The notes: generated from the sequence alone by a model not told the origin. Positions 19,939-32,337 are shown, counted from the first letter of the stretch. The stretch: DNA of 64,000 nt from Marthasterias glacialis (GCA_911728455.2 OU452227.1:16074110-16138109); one strand, 5' to 3'. Numbers and translations: made by a program.

Positions 19939-20673
19939 TGGCATTTTGGGGGCGGGAAATTTATCAAACACAGGATCAATTTTGATGGTTGTATCATAAT
20001 GGCCATTTTGTTTAGGTAATTTAACCCAATTTTACTTGTAGGTATTAAATACATGTACTGGTCAGGTAACTATAAGTTTACAGTAATAGGCTTAGTAATA
20101 CCACTGGCGCCCTGTGATGTTTACCAGGGGTCATTCCGACCGTAAGTATAAACGGTGGGCCTTTCTGGGTTTATATTGTGTAAAAAATTGTATTTTTGTG
20201 GTTTATCATTACAGGTGTTTTGAATTGATATTGAAAGAATTTCTTCCTTCAATGTTTTGTTGGCATGGTTTGCCAAAATTCTGTAACACACGTTTACACG
20301 TGTGTAGTTAATTCTTGAGGACTGTAGGCCTTCATGGCCTCATAGGGCTGGGTTTGGTTTGCTCAGCATGTTCATGTAGTTTGACATTTTGTCAAGTTTC
20401 TACATGTGTGTTTGAATGGGTCTGGTGTGCCCAATTTTCAAATGGGTCTGGTGTGCCCAATTTTTGGCTGGGTCGGGTGTGCCCAGGGGGTCTGGTGTGC
20501 CCCACTTGAGTTCTTAAAATTATTTGCCAGTTTGCCCTGAATATAAAATAAACATTGGTATCTGGTAAAATAAAATAAAAATTTTCTGGCTGAATCACAA
20601 ATAAATTCAAGCTGTGGCATTATGTCACGAAACAGAATAATCTTGTCTCCTGTGTCCTTTAGTCTAAGAATAA
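19939..20673 (+). repeat. Ngaro split direct repeat B2 (3' edge)
   Basis: Second copy of B1. The match ends at AGTCTAAGAATAA, which sets the element's right boundary. A decayed cousin of this end is found at 40,401-40,512. Confidence 0.95.
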
Positions 20674-21909
20674 TAATCTATTAATACACAAACACAGATT
20701 AAGGAGAGCTGAGAGTGTGAGAATAAACAAAACCCTGCCTGTTTGTAATAGGTCACTACCATAACAAAATTATCCAAAAGTTCTGGGCTTTTAGCAAAAG
20801 CTGGCTTTTCTGGGCCATGTATGTATGCTGAACAAAATGATTTTATTATTACATTAGGAAATTATTTTATTTGATTCTTAATTATATAGAAACAATTATT
20901 ACACACTTCTTGAAAACCTACAGAAGTAAGACTGCATCCAAAATGAGTCAAATTTGATGGTGTACATGATATTTTATCTTCCAGCACGCGCAAATCCTTG
21001 ATCCTGATATATCCTTAAACAGATATGTATTTTAATAGTTGTTGGATATATTTCAAACCATCAGGGATGCTAGCTTATAGAAAAAGATTACCTTTTACCT
21101 ATCAGGGACCGAGAGGGGGGCACAATTTTTTCCGATGTTATTTGTTAATGCTGGATTTGATCACCATCAAACTTGCTGACTTTTCCCAAAGTTATATTCC
21201 ACATAGGAATTCAAAATGGACGCCATATCTGGCGGCCATCATGCCGGCCATCTTGGATTTGTGTTATCAGCCTGTTTTTAGGGGTTCAAGGTATTATCAT
21301 TGGAATATTTTTAATATGTAATTTCCAACTTTTTAGGCCAAGAAGTACTGAAGAACCAGACCTCATCATTGCACACTGGGCCCCCAAAACTGGGGGGAAT
21401 ATAAATCTTTGCGTGGAAAGACTAAAAAAGTTCAATAAAAAAAAAAAAGTTTTTAAATGTGATAAACCAACTATTATAGCGCCCCAACAGTGACCCTAGT
21501 AAGAAAAGATAATGTCATGTTACTGATTATGTTAAAATAAACCATTTTCTTAAAGTTTTATTGCATTTGAACACATTTTTTATTTCATCATGTAACACTT
21601 GGTCAAATGAACATATGTGGCAAATTTCATAACATTTTGTCAAATACTGTGGAAAATATGTGCTTTGAGACCAGCTTAAAGTCCTCCAGCACTGGCTACC
21701 ACCTTCCAAAACTTACATTAAATGCTGCGTTCCTGAAAAGTACCTATTCCTAAGAAATGTTGAAGTGCAGTTCTTTGCTTTATGCAAATACACATGTATA
21801 TACTTCAAAAACATCAAAGGAGTGACATAGCTTGTTTACCCATCATAGAATTTTACCAATCAAATGTAAATCATAGCCAAGCATTTAGAATCAAGAAAAT
21901 ATGCTTTAC
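20674..21909. other. intergenic or intronic stretch with old repeats
   Basis: No exon following the last GH31 exon was found here. It holds a phrase GGCGGCCATCATGCCGGCCA (about 21,230) and a GCGCCCCAACAGTGACC segment with a following GTGGCAAATTTCAT. Similar wording occurs at 41,330-41,580, so both are probably copies of one old dispersed repeat. Confidence 0.45.
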
Positions 21910-22043
21910 CTGCAATGGAGTAAGCCATATCTTGCCACAGACTGTAGTTATCGCCCAGCCAATGTCCACCATATTTTCCACTTCCAGGGTACGTCGATCG
22001 AGAGATGATAAAACTTCTTTTTCCTCGTAACTTTACTAGAGCA
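21910..22043 (-). CDS. GAA-like: GH31 exon 8 (acid/base region)
   Basis: 134 bp. The acceptor is TTTTCAG before TGCTC and the donor GCAG followed by GTAAAG. It starts with the last base of a split codon and ends with one base of the next. It encodes [17 protein letters not shown]..., then GGHWLGDN. The Arg of SRST and the Asp of LGD match the conserved GH31 transition-state Arg and acid/base Asp. No partner exon was found further left in the window, although at least 21.9 kb remain. Confidence 0.93.
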
Positions 22044-22151
22044 CTGAAAAGATTCAGACCTCGAAACATGAATTAATTATGAATTAAAACTTTCCATGGA
22101 AGTTGTCCACTACGCCTCGTGTGTAAGCGTCGGGGTCATTTCAATTTCAAA

Positions 22152-23734
22152 CTAGAAATTAAGTGTTCGTAAAAACGAACACAGGGGTTTCGGCTACATG
22201 GATAAAACCGTAAAGATATGTCATTTAGATTATGGATGTTAACATGTCCTGAGGTTGAAAAAACTAATTTTAATGAATATTCTAATAGGTATAGTGAAAC
22301 TTGACACTTAATGATGTCTTGATGACGTCATCTGTTTTATTGAACAAGTTGTAATAAGCTTTGTATTGATATACAAATTTCCCATAGCGACGTGGCAATG
22401 TTAAGTTTGGTGTTATCTTCTAGCAAAAGTCGTATACATTAGACTAGGCAAGTCTTACACAAATTTGAACATCAGTGATCTTGTCCGTTGTTATCATAAA
22501 TTGAGTTTTCCGTATGTGCGAATGTACGTTCATGTATAACGTAGTTATGATTACAAAAATATTAGAATCATAACATTGGGAGAACTAGCGATGAATGTGT
22601 TATAAGAGAAAGAATAAATTAAACATCAACGAAGGAAATGGAGAATAAGACTTGACCTCACTTTTTGGTAAGGCCTACTTTTTTAAACCTTTGAAAAGTT
22701 TGGCTAACTCACATTATTTTTATAGTAATTACACCTGGGTAATGGTTGCACAAACCTGGTCAGATTTTCAAAAAAATAATTCATTTCAATCATTTTTATA
22801 TTTTCGTTTCCAAGTTATAATTTTTATTAAATGATGTTAGTTTAAAACAATTGAGTCTTCTTATAATTATCTAAAAATCGGAATTGTATTCATTCACAAA
22901 AATGTAGCTACGAAAAAAAAATTGTGTTTGGGAAGTAAAATTTAGCATTGAGATTATGATAGTAAAATATATTAAAAATAAATCTAACAAATCAACAAAG
23001 AAAACCCTACAAAGATAAATCAGATCAAGGAGCCTTAATCTTACTTTTCTGTCACTTGTAAAAAAAAAATCGAAATGTTTGCCGATCAATTTTTTGTTTT
23101 GTTTCAGACTAAAATTTCTTGTTGATAATTTTACTATATTAAACAAAAACTGAAACTGTAATGATAAAGGAAAATGAATTTTCAAAAACTTTTGTGACAA
23201 AAGAATTGAAAAAAGAGCTGAAATCATTAAAAAAAAACGGCTTAGTTTGACCTGTTTGTATCTCTTTGAAGAATTCGCGCGAGTCATCCAAGATAATTCG
23301 AAGAAAAACTAAATACTGCCACGAGAGGGCGCTATACAAGTTTACAGAGGTTTCCCCTTTCCTCGATCCTTGAACGCAACGATCGACGACGCCGTGTATC
23401 GCGTGTACTGTGTGCCTGCGTGTACTGTGTCCTTCTCGACTTTAGGCGAGGCCCGTTTAAATGCGTGCGTGTCGAGAACATACCACGTGTACAAGTAACA
23501 AACAAGTGACAAACTCGGCCTCCATGATGACTAAGTCGGTCTCGCCACAAATTTAAAAACATTTATAACAAACCTAGCATTGACGTAATCATGACGTCAT
23601 GTGTAATGGAACTAAGTTAAGTTGAAACCTTCAATTGGGTACAAAATTTAAAGTTTAAGATTAAGTTATGTTAAAGATTACGTGATAACAAAATTCATGT
23701 ATTAACCAATGAGAGGTCGGGCCGTACAGGGCCA

Positions 23735-23775
<41 letters not shown>

Positions 23776-23829
23776 TAAAAATCTCGACAAAATCAATAGG
23801 GGTTTCGGCTACCAGGCCGAAACCCCTAA
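22152..23829 (+). mobile_element. CTAG-bordered hairpin element, family 'F' (Helentron/HINE-like, non-autonomous)
   Basis: Starts CTAGAAATTAAG, followed by a stem-loop (GTGTTCGT AAAA ACGAACAC) and then AGGGGTTTCGGCT. Ends with a hairpin whose first arm is the same AGGGGTTTCGGCT and whose second arm is GGCCGAAACCCCTA (23,798-23,829). An (AAT)n microsatellite lies just before the end at about 23,735-23,768. No protein gene was recognised inside. The architecture equals that of the elements at 27,210-38,720, although the sequence differs. Known HINE/Helentron elements share subterminal repeats, a 3' hairpin and microsatellites; membership is inferred. Confidence 0.6.
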
Positions 23830-23837
23830 TTAATTTA

Positions 23838-23877
23838 ACTAGCAGGACCTGCGCGTAGCGCAGGTTTTCCCGCTAGT
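23838..23877. repeat. 40-bp palindrome bounded by ACTAGC/GCTAGT
   Basis: Inverted repeat with outer arms ACTAGC/GCTAGT and inner arms ACCTGCGC/GCGCAGGT around GTA. A second palindrome with the same CTAGCGGG...CCCGCTAG plan but a different core is at 40,273-40,310. They may be the ends, or solo remnants, of a further hairpin-element family. Confidence 0.7.
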
Positions 23878-24489
23878 TTTAAATAATCCACTCAACAGTT
23901 CAGTGTCAGTCCAACAAATGAAACCAGAGAATTGACTTTCTGTGATCAGTGTTGACTATACTATAGAATCATTCTATGAGTCTATTTGTTCCTTAGTTTA
24001 CTATTATTATCCACCTAGGGATACATTATCTTATTTTCAGGATGGTTTCATCACAAGGCATTTTATCTCTTGAACTTGGGGAGGTAGGATCCATAATAAC
24101 TTAATGGTGTTGAAATATTTGTGTGTAGGATGTCATCACTCCTAAAAAAAATATATCTCAGGATCTTGACACAATGGCCGGCGCCTACAGAGTACTGTAT
24201 AAATTAAGTTTCAGTAATCAAACAAACACATGAACTACACACATGTGGTTAGTGTCATTACAAACACAACATGTTTGAAGTCTGGGAATATATCTAACTA
24301 TGAAGCATTAGTTAAATGATTTCGTCATATTAGCTGATATTCTGACTGAAAATCAATATTAGCTGTTCCGACCTTTCAGTCTGAACAGCTATTGTTTCCG
24401 TCTAGTTTTTTATTTTTGTTTGCTATTTTCAAATGGTACAAAGATAATGACTCTACCATATTTGGCTCAGGAGATATGACTTCTTGAAA
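23878..24489. other. non-coding stretch with one hairpin terminus
   Basis: Contains at 24,361-24,392 a hairpin AGCTGTTC...GAACAGCTA next to GTCTAG (24,402-24,407). It resembles a 3' terminus of the family at 38,087 lying in minus orientation. Nothing else was recognised. Confidence 0.45.
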
Positions 24490-25030
24490 ATTAGAGCTTC
24501 CTGTTTGGACCGGAAGTAAAGGTCAAGCTGGGGTAACGGTAATTTAAGGCTAATCTTCAATGCTCAAAGAGTCTATCACTGAAAAGAAATTGAAAATCGG
24601 CTGTGTAGGTTTTAAGATACAGACCCGCTATCGGATGACCCGAAAGTAAAGGTCAACATGAGGGTCAGGGTATCCCAAAGGTAATCTCCAATGCCCAAGG
24701 AATCAATAACTTAAAAAAGTTTGAAAATCGGGTAGTTACTTGTTGAGATATGGTCCAACTTCCCGTTGACCCGGAAGTAAAGGTCAACATGCAATCACGG
24801 TAACCCAAGGCTAATCTTCAATGCCCAAAGATTCTATACTGAAAAGAAATTGACAATCGGCTGTGTAGGTTTTAAGATACAGTCCCACTACCGGTTGACT
24901 CGGAAGTCAAGGTCAACATGAGGTCACGGTAAATTGATGCTCAGTCTTAATGCCCATAGACTCTATTACTACAAAAAAGTTGAGAATCGAGTGTATACTT
25001 CTTGAAATATGGTGCTGAATAGATACATTT
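24490..25030. repeat. about four tandem copies of a 125-bp unit (family 'W')
   Basis: Each unit contains a form of CCGGAAGTAAAGGTCAA (24,509; 24,637; 24,767; 24,897) followed by CAATGCCCAAAG and an AATCGG...TTTTAAGATACAG phrase. Related units lie at 38,230-38,700 and 62,240-62,460. Internal tandem units of this size are seen in pearl/HINE-type elements. Confidence 0.75.
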
Positions 25031-25059
25031 TTCATGTGACGATCAAGTAGTTAATTTTT

Positions 25060-26110
25060 TAATATATTCCGGGTCGAGTAAGTGAATTGATTTCGAGTAA
25101 CCAAAATGGTTCTGAGTACACAAAATGATTTTGAGTAAGCGAAATTATTCTGAGGAAGCTTAAAGATTGTATTTGAATAAACGAATTGCTTTCCAATAAC
25201 TGAAATGATTCTGAGTGAGCAAAATAACTTCGTGTAAGCAAAATGATCATAAGTAAAGCGAAATGACTTAGCATAAGCAAAATGTTTTCTAGTAAGCGAA
25301 ATGATTCTGAGTTAGCGAAATGATTCCGAGTAAGTGAAATGATCATGAGTAAAATGAAATGACTTAGCGAAAGCAAAACGATTTTGAGAACGCGAAATGA
25401 AGTGGAATAAGCATAAAGTTTATATTCGGGCAAGCGTATAGACCTTATGCACATGACGTCATTTGAGTAGGGCGCCCTCGTCTAGAGGTCAAAATGAGGT
25501 TGTTCATTGGCCAATCTTGTGGGCCGCGCGTACAAATCTCTGCGTCTCCATTGTTACATCATCGATTTACCTCTAAGATGGCGGCGTGATGACGTCAATG
25601 CATAAGGTCTATTGATTCCAATAACTGAAATCAAGTAAGTGAAAGAATTCTGAGTAAGCGAAATGATTCCGAGTGAGCGAAGTGAATTGAAATAAGCATG
25701 ATTATATTTGAGTAAGCAAATTGGTTCCAATAACTGAAATGATTCTGTGTTTTCAAAATATATATTCTGATTAAGCGAAATGATTCTGAGTAACTGTAAT
25801 GATTCTGAGTAAGCGGAACGATCATGAGTAAAGGGAAATGACTTAGCATAAGCAAAATAACTTAGCGCAAAAGCCAAATGATTTCTAGTAAGAGTAAGCG
25901 AAATGAAGTGCAATAAGCATAATGATTATATTTGAATAAGTGAATTGATTCCAATAACCAAAATGATTCCTAGTAAGCAAAATGATTCAGAGTAAGCAAA
26001 ATGATTCAAAGTAAGTGAAAGATATTCCAAGTCTGCCAAATGATTTCAAGTAAGCAAAGCAATTCTAAGTAAATCAAATGAATCGCAATGAGCAAAATGG
26101 TTTTCAGTAA
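25060..26110. repeat. degenerate 18-20-bp minisatellite
   Basis: Dozens of diverged copies of a unit close to GATTCTGAGTAAGCGAAAT, interrupted once by a MITE at 25,438-25,612. Both strands read through as long open frames, a side effect of the unit's composition; I do not consider these genes. Confidence 0.85.
25438..25612. mobile_element. 175-bp MITE with terminal inverted repeats, inside the minisatellite
   Basis: The left end ATAGACCTTATGCA-CATGACGTCAT mirrors the right end ATGACGTCAATGCATAAGGTCTAT (about 24 bp, a few mismatches). The interior (GGCGCCCTCG..., ATGGCGGCG) is unlike the minisatellite on either side, so this is an insertion. Target duplication is ambiguous (AT or TA). Its superfamily is unknown. 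Confidence 0.8.
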
Positions 26111-26561
26111 ACTGAATGCCTTCGAAGTTATATCTTTATCGAGAGCAACTTTCTCTTATTAGTCAAAATGCTACTTTACCGTGCAAATCATCGGGTCTCA
26201 TATCTAAAACAAAAAATGGTAGTCTTATCCATTTAAGTGTTAACTTTTTCAGTATTATTTTATGGCATAAATCACCTTACTTCTGCACGATCATAGAGCA
26301 AGGACGATCAACTAACATTGGGGAAAATTTTGAGCAATTACTGCAAAGTTATACCATGATTGAAAACACGTTCACTACCAAGAAATGTCTTTGCAGTAAT
26401 GTGGGAAATCCTTTTTGTTGAAACTTCATGGACGTAACAAACCCAGGGAGCCAAAACTATCCATTTAAACATAAGAATTCATAGTATTTATTTATTCTGT
26501 AATTGCCCCTATGCTCCAATGATCAACTAGTGCCACTGAAAATCCGTAGAGAAGTCACTTA
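26111..26561. other. non-coding stretch
   Basis: AT-rich sequence between the minisatellite and the tandem array. An open frame at 26,116-26,421 gives no recognisable protein. Confidence 0.4.
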
Positions 26562-29500
26562 ATATATGATTATTTGAGTATAAAATTTCAATTTAATGTA
26601 ATGACGTCATCGATGACGTCATCATTCCCAAAATTTTGCTTTGTCATATACACACTGTGGTCTAGGTATATGGTAAGTTTCAAGTCCGTACATGCTTTAT
26701 TTTTTGAGATAGCAAAATAATTTTTTTTTGACCTCGTGTATCAGTTTCGTTGTGACGTAGCTATGACGTCATATATCACATATCTAGAATGCTCTTGAGC
26801 TAAAGAAAATATTATTCATTGAAAGTTTGTCGATATTTTTAATCACTTAGGCTCTAGAGCCCGAAATAACATGATTTGTTACTTTAACTTCTGGTTTCTA
26901 CCGGAAGTAAAGGTCAAATGAGGTCACGGTGTGCATACAATTTGTCCAACATTACAAGACCTTTCATATGCACCAAAGATTTTGAATGTAGCATTTGCCG
27001 TTCTTGAGTTATGAATTTTTTTGAATCATTTAACGTTTATTTAACGTCATGACGTCATCAATGACGTCATCATTCCAAAAAAATCACGGTTTCATCTACT
27101 CACTAATATCTTTGTACATGGTAAGTTTCAAGTTCATACAAGCTTAATTTTTTTAGAAAATTTGTGGACAAGTTTCGACGACTAAGAAAGCCCAGAAAAA
27201 AAAGAAAAACTAGAGATTTAGAGTTTGTGGACAAACTCACGGTGTTCGGCTTAATTACATAATTGAAAATTTTAAGGTCAATATTGTGTGCACGTTTCTT
27301 GTCTATTTGTGCTATGCTGACGGGCGAAATATTTATTTGTACTTTTTTATCTTTATGCATGAAGGTTTGTCATAATTATGAAACTCCAACTTCCGGTTTG
27401 ACAGGAACTAAAGGTCAAATGGGGTCACACCTTGTGCATGGTATCTAGAATTGTCAGAGAGCTTTAAATTGATGTAACGATTATTAATGTACCACGTTTC
27501 ATTAATAAGGTACATATTTTTGTAGTACAAACTTATACTTCCGGTTTCGACCGGAAGTGAAGGTCAAATGAGGTCACACTTTGTAAATATTTGTAGAATC
27601 GTCGAGGGGCTTTAAAATTAAGTTATACAATTAATATACAAATTTACGTAATTCAGAAACGATTTTTCATAACAAAACTACTACTTCCGGTTTCGACCGG
27701 AAGTGAAGGTCAAATGGGGTCACACTCTGTGTAAGATTTTTTTAGTACTTCAAGACCTTTCATATGGTGTAAAGATCATGTATGTAGCATGTATTATTCT
27801 TAAGATATGATTATTTGAGTATAAAACTTCAATTTAATTTAATGACGTCATCGATGACGTCATCATTTCCAAAATTTTGCTTTGTCATATACACACTGAG
27901 GTCTAGGTATATAGTAAGTATCAAGTCCGTACATGCTTTAGTTTTTGAGATAGCAAAATAATTTTTTTTTCGACCTCGTGTATCAATTTCGTTGTGACGT
28001 AGCTATGACGTCATACATTACATTTTTAGAATGCTCGTGAGCTAACAAAAATATTATGCATTGAAAGTTAGTTGATATTTTTAATCACTTAGGCTCTAGA
28101 GCCCCAAATAACATGAATTTTAACTTTAACTTCCGGTTTTGACCGGAAGTAAAGGTCAAATGGGGTCACGGTGTGCATACAATTTGTTTCACATCACAAG
28201 ACCTTTCATATGCACCAAAGATTTTGAATGTAGCATTTGCCGTTCTTGAGGTATTGAATTTTTGAATTATTTAACGTTTGTTTAACCTAATGACGTCATC
28301 AATGACGTCATCATTCCAAAAAAGTTTCGGTATCATCCATTCACTAATATCTTTGTACATGGTAAGTTTCAAGTTCATACAAGCTTTACTTTTTGAGAAA
28401 ATTTGCGGACAAGTTTCGACGACTAAGAAAGCCCAGAAAAAAAAAAACAGAACAATAACAATAGGTTTTCGGCTGCTGGCCGAACACCTAAAAACCAGAA
28501 CAATAACAATAGGTCTTCGGCCGGTAGCCGAACACCTAACTAGAAATTTAGAGTTTGTGAACAAACTCACGGTGTTCGGCTCAATTACGTAATTGAAAAT
28601 TTTATGGTCAATATTGTGTGCAAGTTTTTCGTCTATTTGTGCTTAGCTGACGGGCGAAATATTTATTTGTACTTTTTTATCTTTATGCATGAAGGTTTGT
28701 CATATGAATCTTTAACTTCCGGTTTGACAGGAACTAAAGGTCAAATGGGGTCACACCTTGTGCATGGTATCTTGAATTGTCAGAGAGCTTTAAATTGATG
28801 TAAGGATTATTAATGTACCATGTGTCATTAATAAGATACATATTTTTGTTGTACAAACTTATACTTCCGGTTTCGACCGGAAGTGAAGGTCAAATGAGTT
28901 CACACTTTGTAAACATTGGTAGAATCGTCGAAGGGCTTTAAAAATAAGTTATTATATTAATACACAAATTTACGTAATTCAGAAACGATTTTTCATAACA
29001 AAACTACTACTTCCGGTTTCGACCGGAAGTGAAGGTCAAATGGGGTCACACCCTGTGTAAGATTTGTTTAGTACTTCAAGACCTTTCATATGGTGTAAAG
29101 ATCATGTATGTAGCATGTATTATTCTTAAGATATGATTATTTTAGTATAAAACTTCAATTTAATGTAATGACGTCATCGATGACGTCATCATTCCCAAAA
29201 TTTTGTTTTGTCATATACACACTGTGGTCTTGGTATATGGTAAGTTTCAAGTCCGTACATGCTTTATTTTTTGAGATAGCAAAATAATTTTTTTTTCGAC
29301 CTCGTGTATCAGTTTCGTTGTGACGTAGCTATGACGTCATATATCACATATCTAGAATGCTCTTGAGCTAAAGAAAATATTATTCATTAAAAGTTTGTCG
29401 ATATTTTTAATCACTTAGGCTCTAGAGCCCCAAATAACATGATTTGTTACTTTAACTTCTGGTTTCTACCGGAAGTAAAGGTCAAATGAAGTCACGGTGT

Positions 29501-32337
29501 GCATACAATTTGTCCAACATTACAAGACCTTTCATATGCACCAAAGATTTTGAATGTAGCATTTGCCGTTCTTGAGTTATGAATTTTTTGAAATATTTAA
29601 TGTTTATTTAACGTCACGACGTCATCAATGACGTCATCATTCCAAAAAATTCACGGTTTCATCTACTCACTAATATCTTTGTACATGGTAAGTTTCAAGT
29701 TCATACAAGCTTAATTTTTTTAGAAAATTTGTGGACAAGTTTCGACGACTAAGAAAGCCCAGAAAAAAAAGAAAAAAAAACAGAACAATAACAATAGGTC
29801 TTCGGCCGGTAGCCGAACACCTAACTAGAAATTTAGAGTTTGTGAACAAACTCACGGTGTTCGGCTCAATTACGTAATTGAAAATTTTATGGTCAATATT
29901 GTGTGCAAGTTTTTCGTCTATTTGTGCTATGCTGACGGGCGAAATATTTATTTGTACTTTTTTATCTTTATGCATGAAGGTTTGTCATATGAATCTTTAA
30001 CTTCCGGTTTGACAGGAACTAAAGGTCAAATGGGGTCACACCTTGTGCATGGTATCTTGAATTGTCAGAGAGCTTTAAATTGATGTAAGGATTATTAATG
30101 TACCATGTGTCATTAATAAGATACATATTTTTGTTGTACAAACTTATACTTCCGGTTTCGACCGGAAGTGAAGGTCAAATGAGTTCACACTTTGTAAACA
30201 TTGGTAGAATCGTCGAAGGGCTTTAAAAATAAGTTATTATATTAATACACAAATTTACGTAATTCAGAAACGATTTTTCATAACAAAACTACTACTTCCG
30301 GTTTCGACCGGAAGTGAAGGTCAAATGGGGTCACACCCTGTGTAAGATTTGTTTAGTACTTCAAGACCTTTCATATGGTGTAAAGATCATGTATGTAGCA
30401 TGTATTATTCTTAAGATATGATTATTTTAGTATAAAACTTCAATTTAATGTAATGACGTCATCGATGACGTCATCATTCCCAAAATTTTGTTTTGTCATA
30501 TACACACTGTGGTCTTGGTATATGGTAAGTTTCAAGTCCGTACATGCTTTATTTTTTGAGATAGCAAAATAATTTTTTTTTTTGACCTCGTGTATCAGTT
30601 TCGTTGTGACGTAGCTATGACGTCATATATCACATATCTAGAATGCTCTTGAGCTAAAGAAAATATTATTCATTAAAAGTTTGTCGATATTTTTAATCAC
30701 TTAGGCTCTAGAGCCCGAAATAACATGATTTGTTACTTTAACTTCTGGTTTCTACCGGAAGTAAAGGTCAAATGAGGTCACGGTGTGCATACAATTTGTC
30801 CAACATTACAAGATCTTTCATATGCACCAAAGATTTTGAATGTAGCATTTGCCGTTCTTGAGTTATGAATTTTTTGAAATATTTAACGTTTATTTAACGT
30901 CATGACGTCATCATTCCAAAAAATTCACGGTTTCATCTACTCACTAATATCTTTGTACATGGTAAGTTTCAAGTTCATACAAGCTTAACTTTTTGAGAAA
31001 ATTTGCGGACAAGTTTCGACGACTAAGAAAGCCCAGAAAAAAAACTAGAAATTTAGAGTTTGTGGACAAACTCACTGTGTTCGGCTTAATTACGTAATTT
31101 TAAGGTCAATATTGTGTGCAGGTTTTTTGTCTATTTGTGCTATGCTGACGGGCGAAATATTTTTTTTATACTTTTTTATCTTTATGCATGAAGGTTTGTC
31201 ATATGAAACTCTAACTTCCGGTTTGACAGGAACTAAAGGTCAAATGGGGTCACACCTTGTGCATGGTATCTAGAATTGTCAAAAAGCTTTAAATTGATGT
31301 AAGGATTATTAATGTACCATGTTTCATTAATGAGATACATATTTTTGTTGTACAAACTTATACTTCCGGTTTCGACCGGAAGTGAAGGTAAAATGAGGTC
31401 ACACTTTGTAAACATTTGTAGAATCGTCGAGGGGCTTTAAAATTAAGTTATTATATTAATACACAAATTTACGTAATTCAGAAACGATTTTTCATAACAA
31501 AACTACTACTTCCGGTTTCGACCAGAAGTGAAGGTCAAATGGGGTCACACCCTGTGTAAGATTTGTTTAGTACTTCAAGACCTTTCATATGGTGTAAAGA
31601 CCATGTATGTAGCATGTATTATTCTTAAGATATGATTATTTTAGTATAAAACTTTAATTTAATGTAATGACGTCATCGATGACGTCATCATTCCAAAAAA
31701 ATTTCTTTGTCATATACACACTGTGGTCTAGGTATATAGTAAGTGTCAAGTCCGTACATGCTTTATTTTTTGAGATAGCAAAATAATTTTTTTTTCGACC
31801 TCGTGTATCAATTTCGTTGTGACGTAGCTATGACGTCATATATCACATTTCTAGAATGCTCTTGAGCTAAAGAAAATATTATTCATTAAAAGTTTGTTCA
31901 TATCTTTATTCACTTAGGCTCTAGAGCCCCAAATAACATGATTTGTTACTTTAACTTCCGGTTTTTACCGGAAGTAAAGGTCAAATGGGGTCATGGTGTG
32001 CATACAATTTGTTCAACATTACAAGACCTTTCATATGCACCAAAGATTTTGAATGTAGCCTTTGCCGTTCTTGAGTTATGAATTTTTTGAATTATTTAAC
32101 GTTTATTTAACATAATGACGTCATCAATGACGTCATCATTCCAAAAAATTCACGGTTTCATCTACTCACTAAGATCATTGTACATGGTAAGTTTCAGGTT
32201 CATACAAGCTTTACTTTTTGAGAAAATTTGAAGACAAGGTTCAGGGGGAAGAATACCCAGAAAAAAAAAAGAAAAAAAACACAAAAAACTTAACAATAAC
32301 AATAGTTGTTCGGCTGATGGCCGAACACCTAAAAAAA
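26562..32337 (+). repeat. head-to-tail tandem array of 1.2-1.3-kb hairpin elements (family 'U')
   Basis: A partial unit (26,562-27,209) is followed by four full units starting with CTAGAAATTTAGAG-type edges at 27,210, 28,540, 29,825 and 31,045. Lengths are 1,330, 1,285, 1,220 and 1,293 bp. Each begins with a stem-loop GAGTTTGTG-ACAAACTC and GGTGTTCGGCT. Each then has four modules of type ACTTCCGGTTT...ACCGGAAGT-AAGGTCAAATG-GGTCAC, two doubled TGACGTCATCGATGACGTCA-type blocks, and a shared 3' part ending GACTAAGAAAGCCCAG plus A-rich sequence. Units 1, 2 and 4 also end in one or two terminal hairpins (28,463-28,490; 28,511-28,537; 29,795-29,822; 32,304-32,331). There is no protein gene. Confidence 0.85.

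Larger units (their letters stand above)
13281..20673 (+). mobile_element. complete Ngaro-type (DIRS-order) retrotransposon with split direct repeats
   Basis: The 7.4-kb element has the diagnostic order A1 (13,281-13,882), three coding regions, B1 (18,571-19,303), A2 (19,304-19,905), B2 (19,939-20,673). A1 and A2 looked identical by eye, and B1 and B2 differ at one base I could see (within CCT-CATGGCC). It encodes a gag-like protein, RT-RNase H-tyrosine recombinase, and an SGNH hydrolase, but no integrase. Known biology: such elements make a circular DNA and integrate by tyrosine recombination without target duplication; none is visible here. All catalytic motifs are present and no broken frames were seen, so this copy may be recently active. 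It lies downstream of the last visible GH31 exon, opposite in strand. Confidence 0.95.

Noticed and set aside
18746..20620. Pairs of small identical open frames
   Set aside because: They lie in the duplicated B repeats of the Ngaro element and are paired only because the repeat is.
25059..25913. Long Leu/Ser/His-rich frames on the minus strand
   Set aside because: Translation of the 19-bp minisatellite; no domain and no start context.
27103..30083. Recurring short frames in the tandem array (for example around 28,604 and 29,889)
   Set aside because: They arise from the repeat itself, are broken in other units and show no protein motif.
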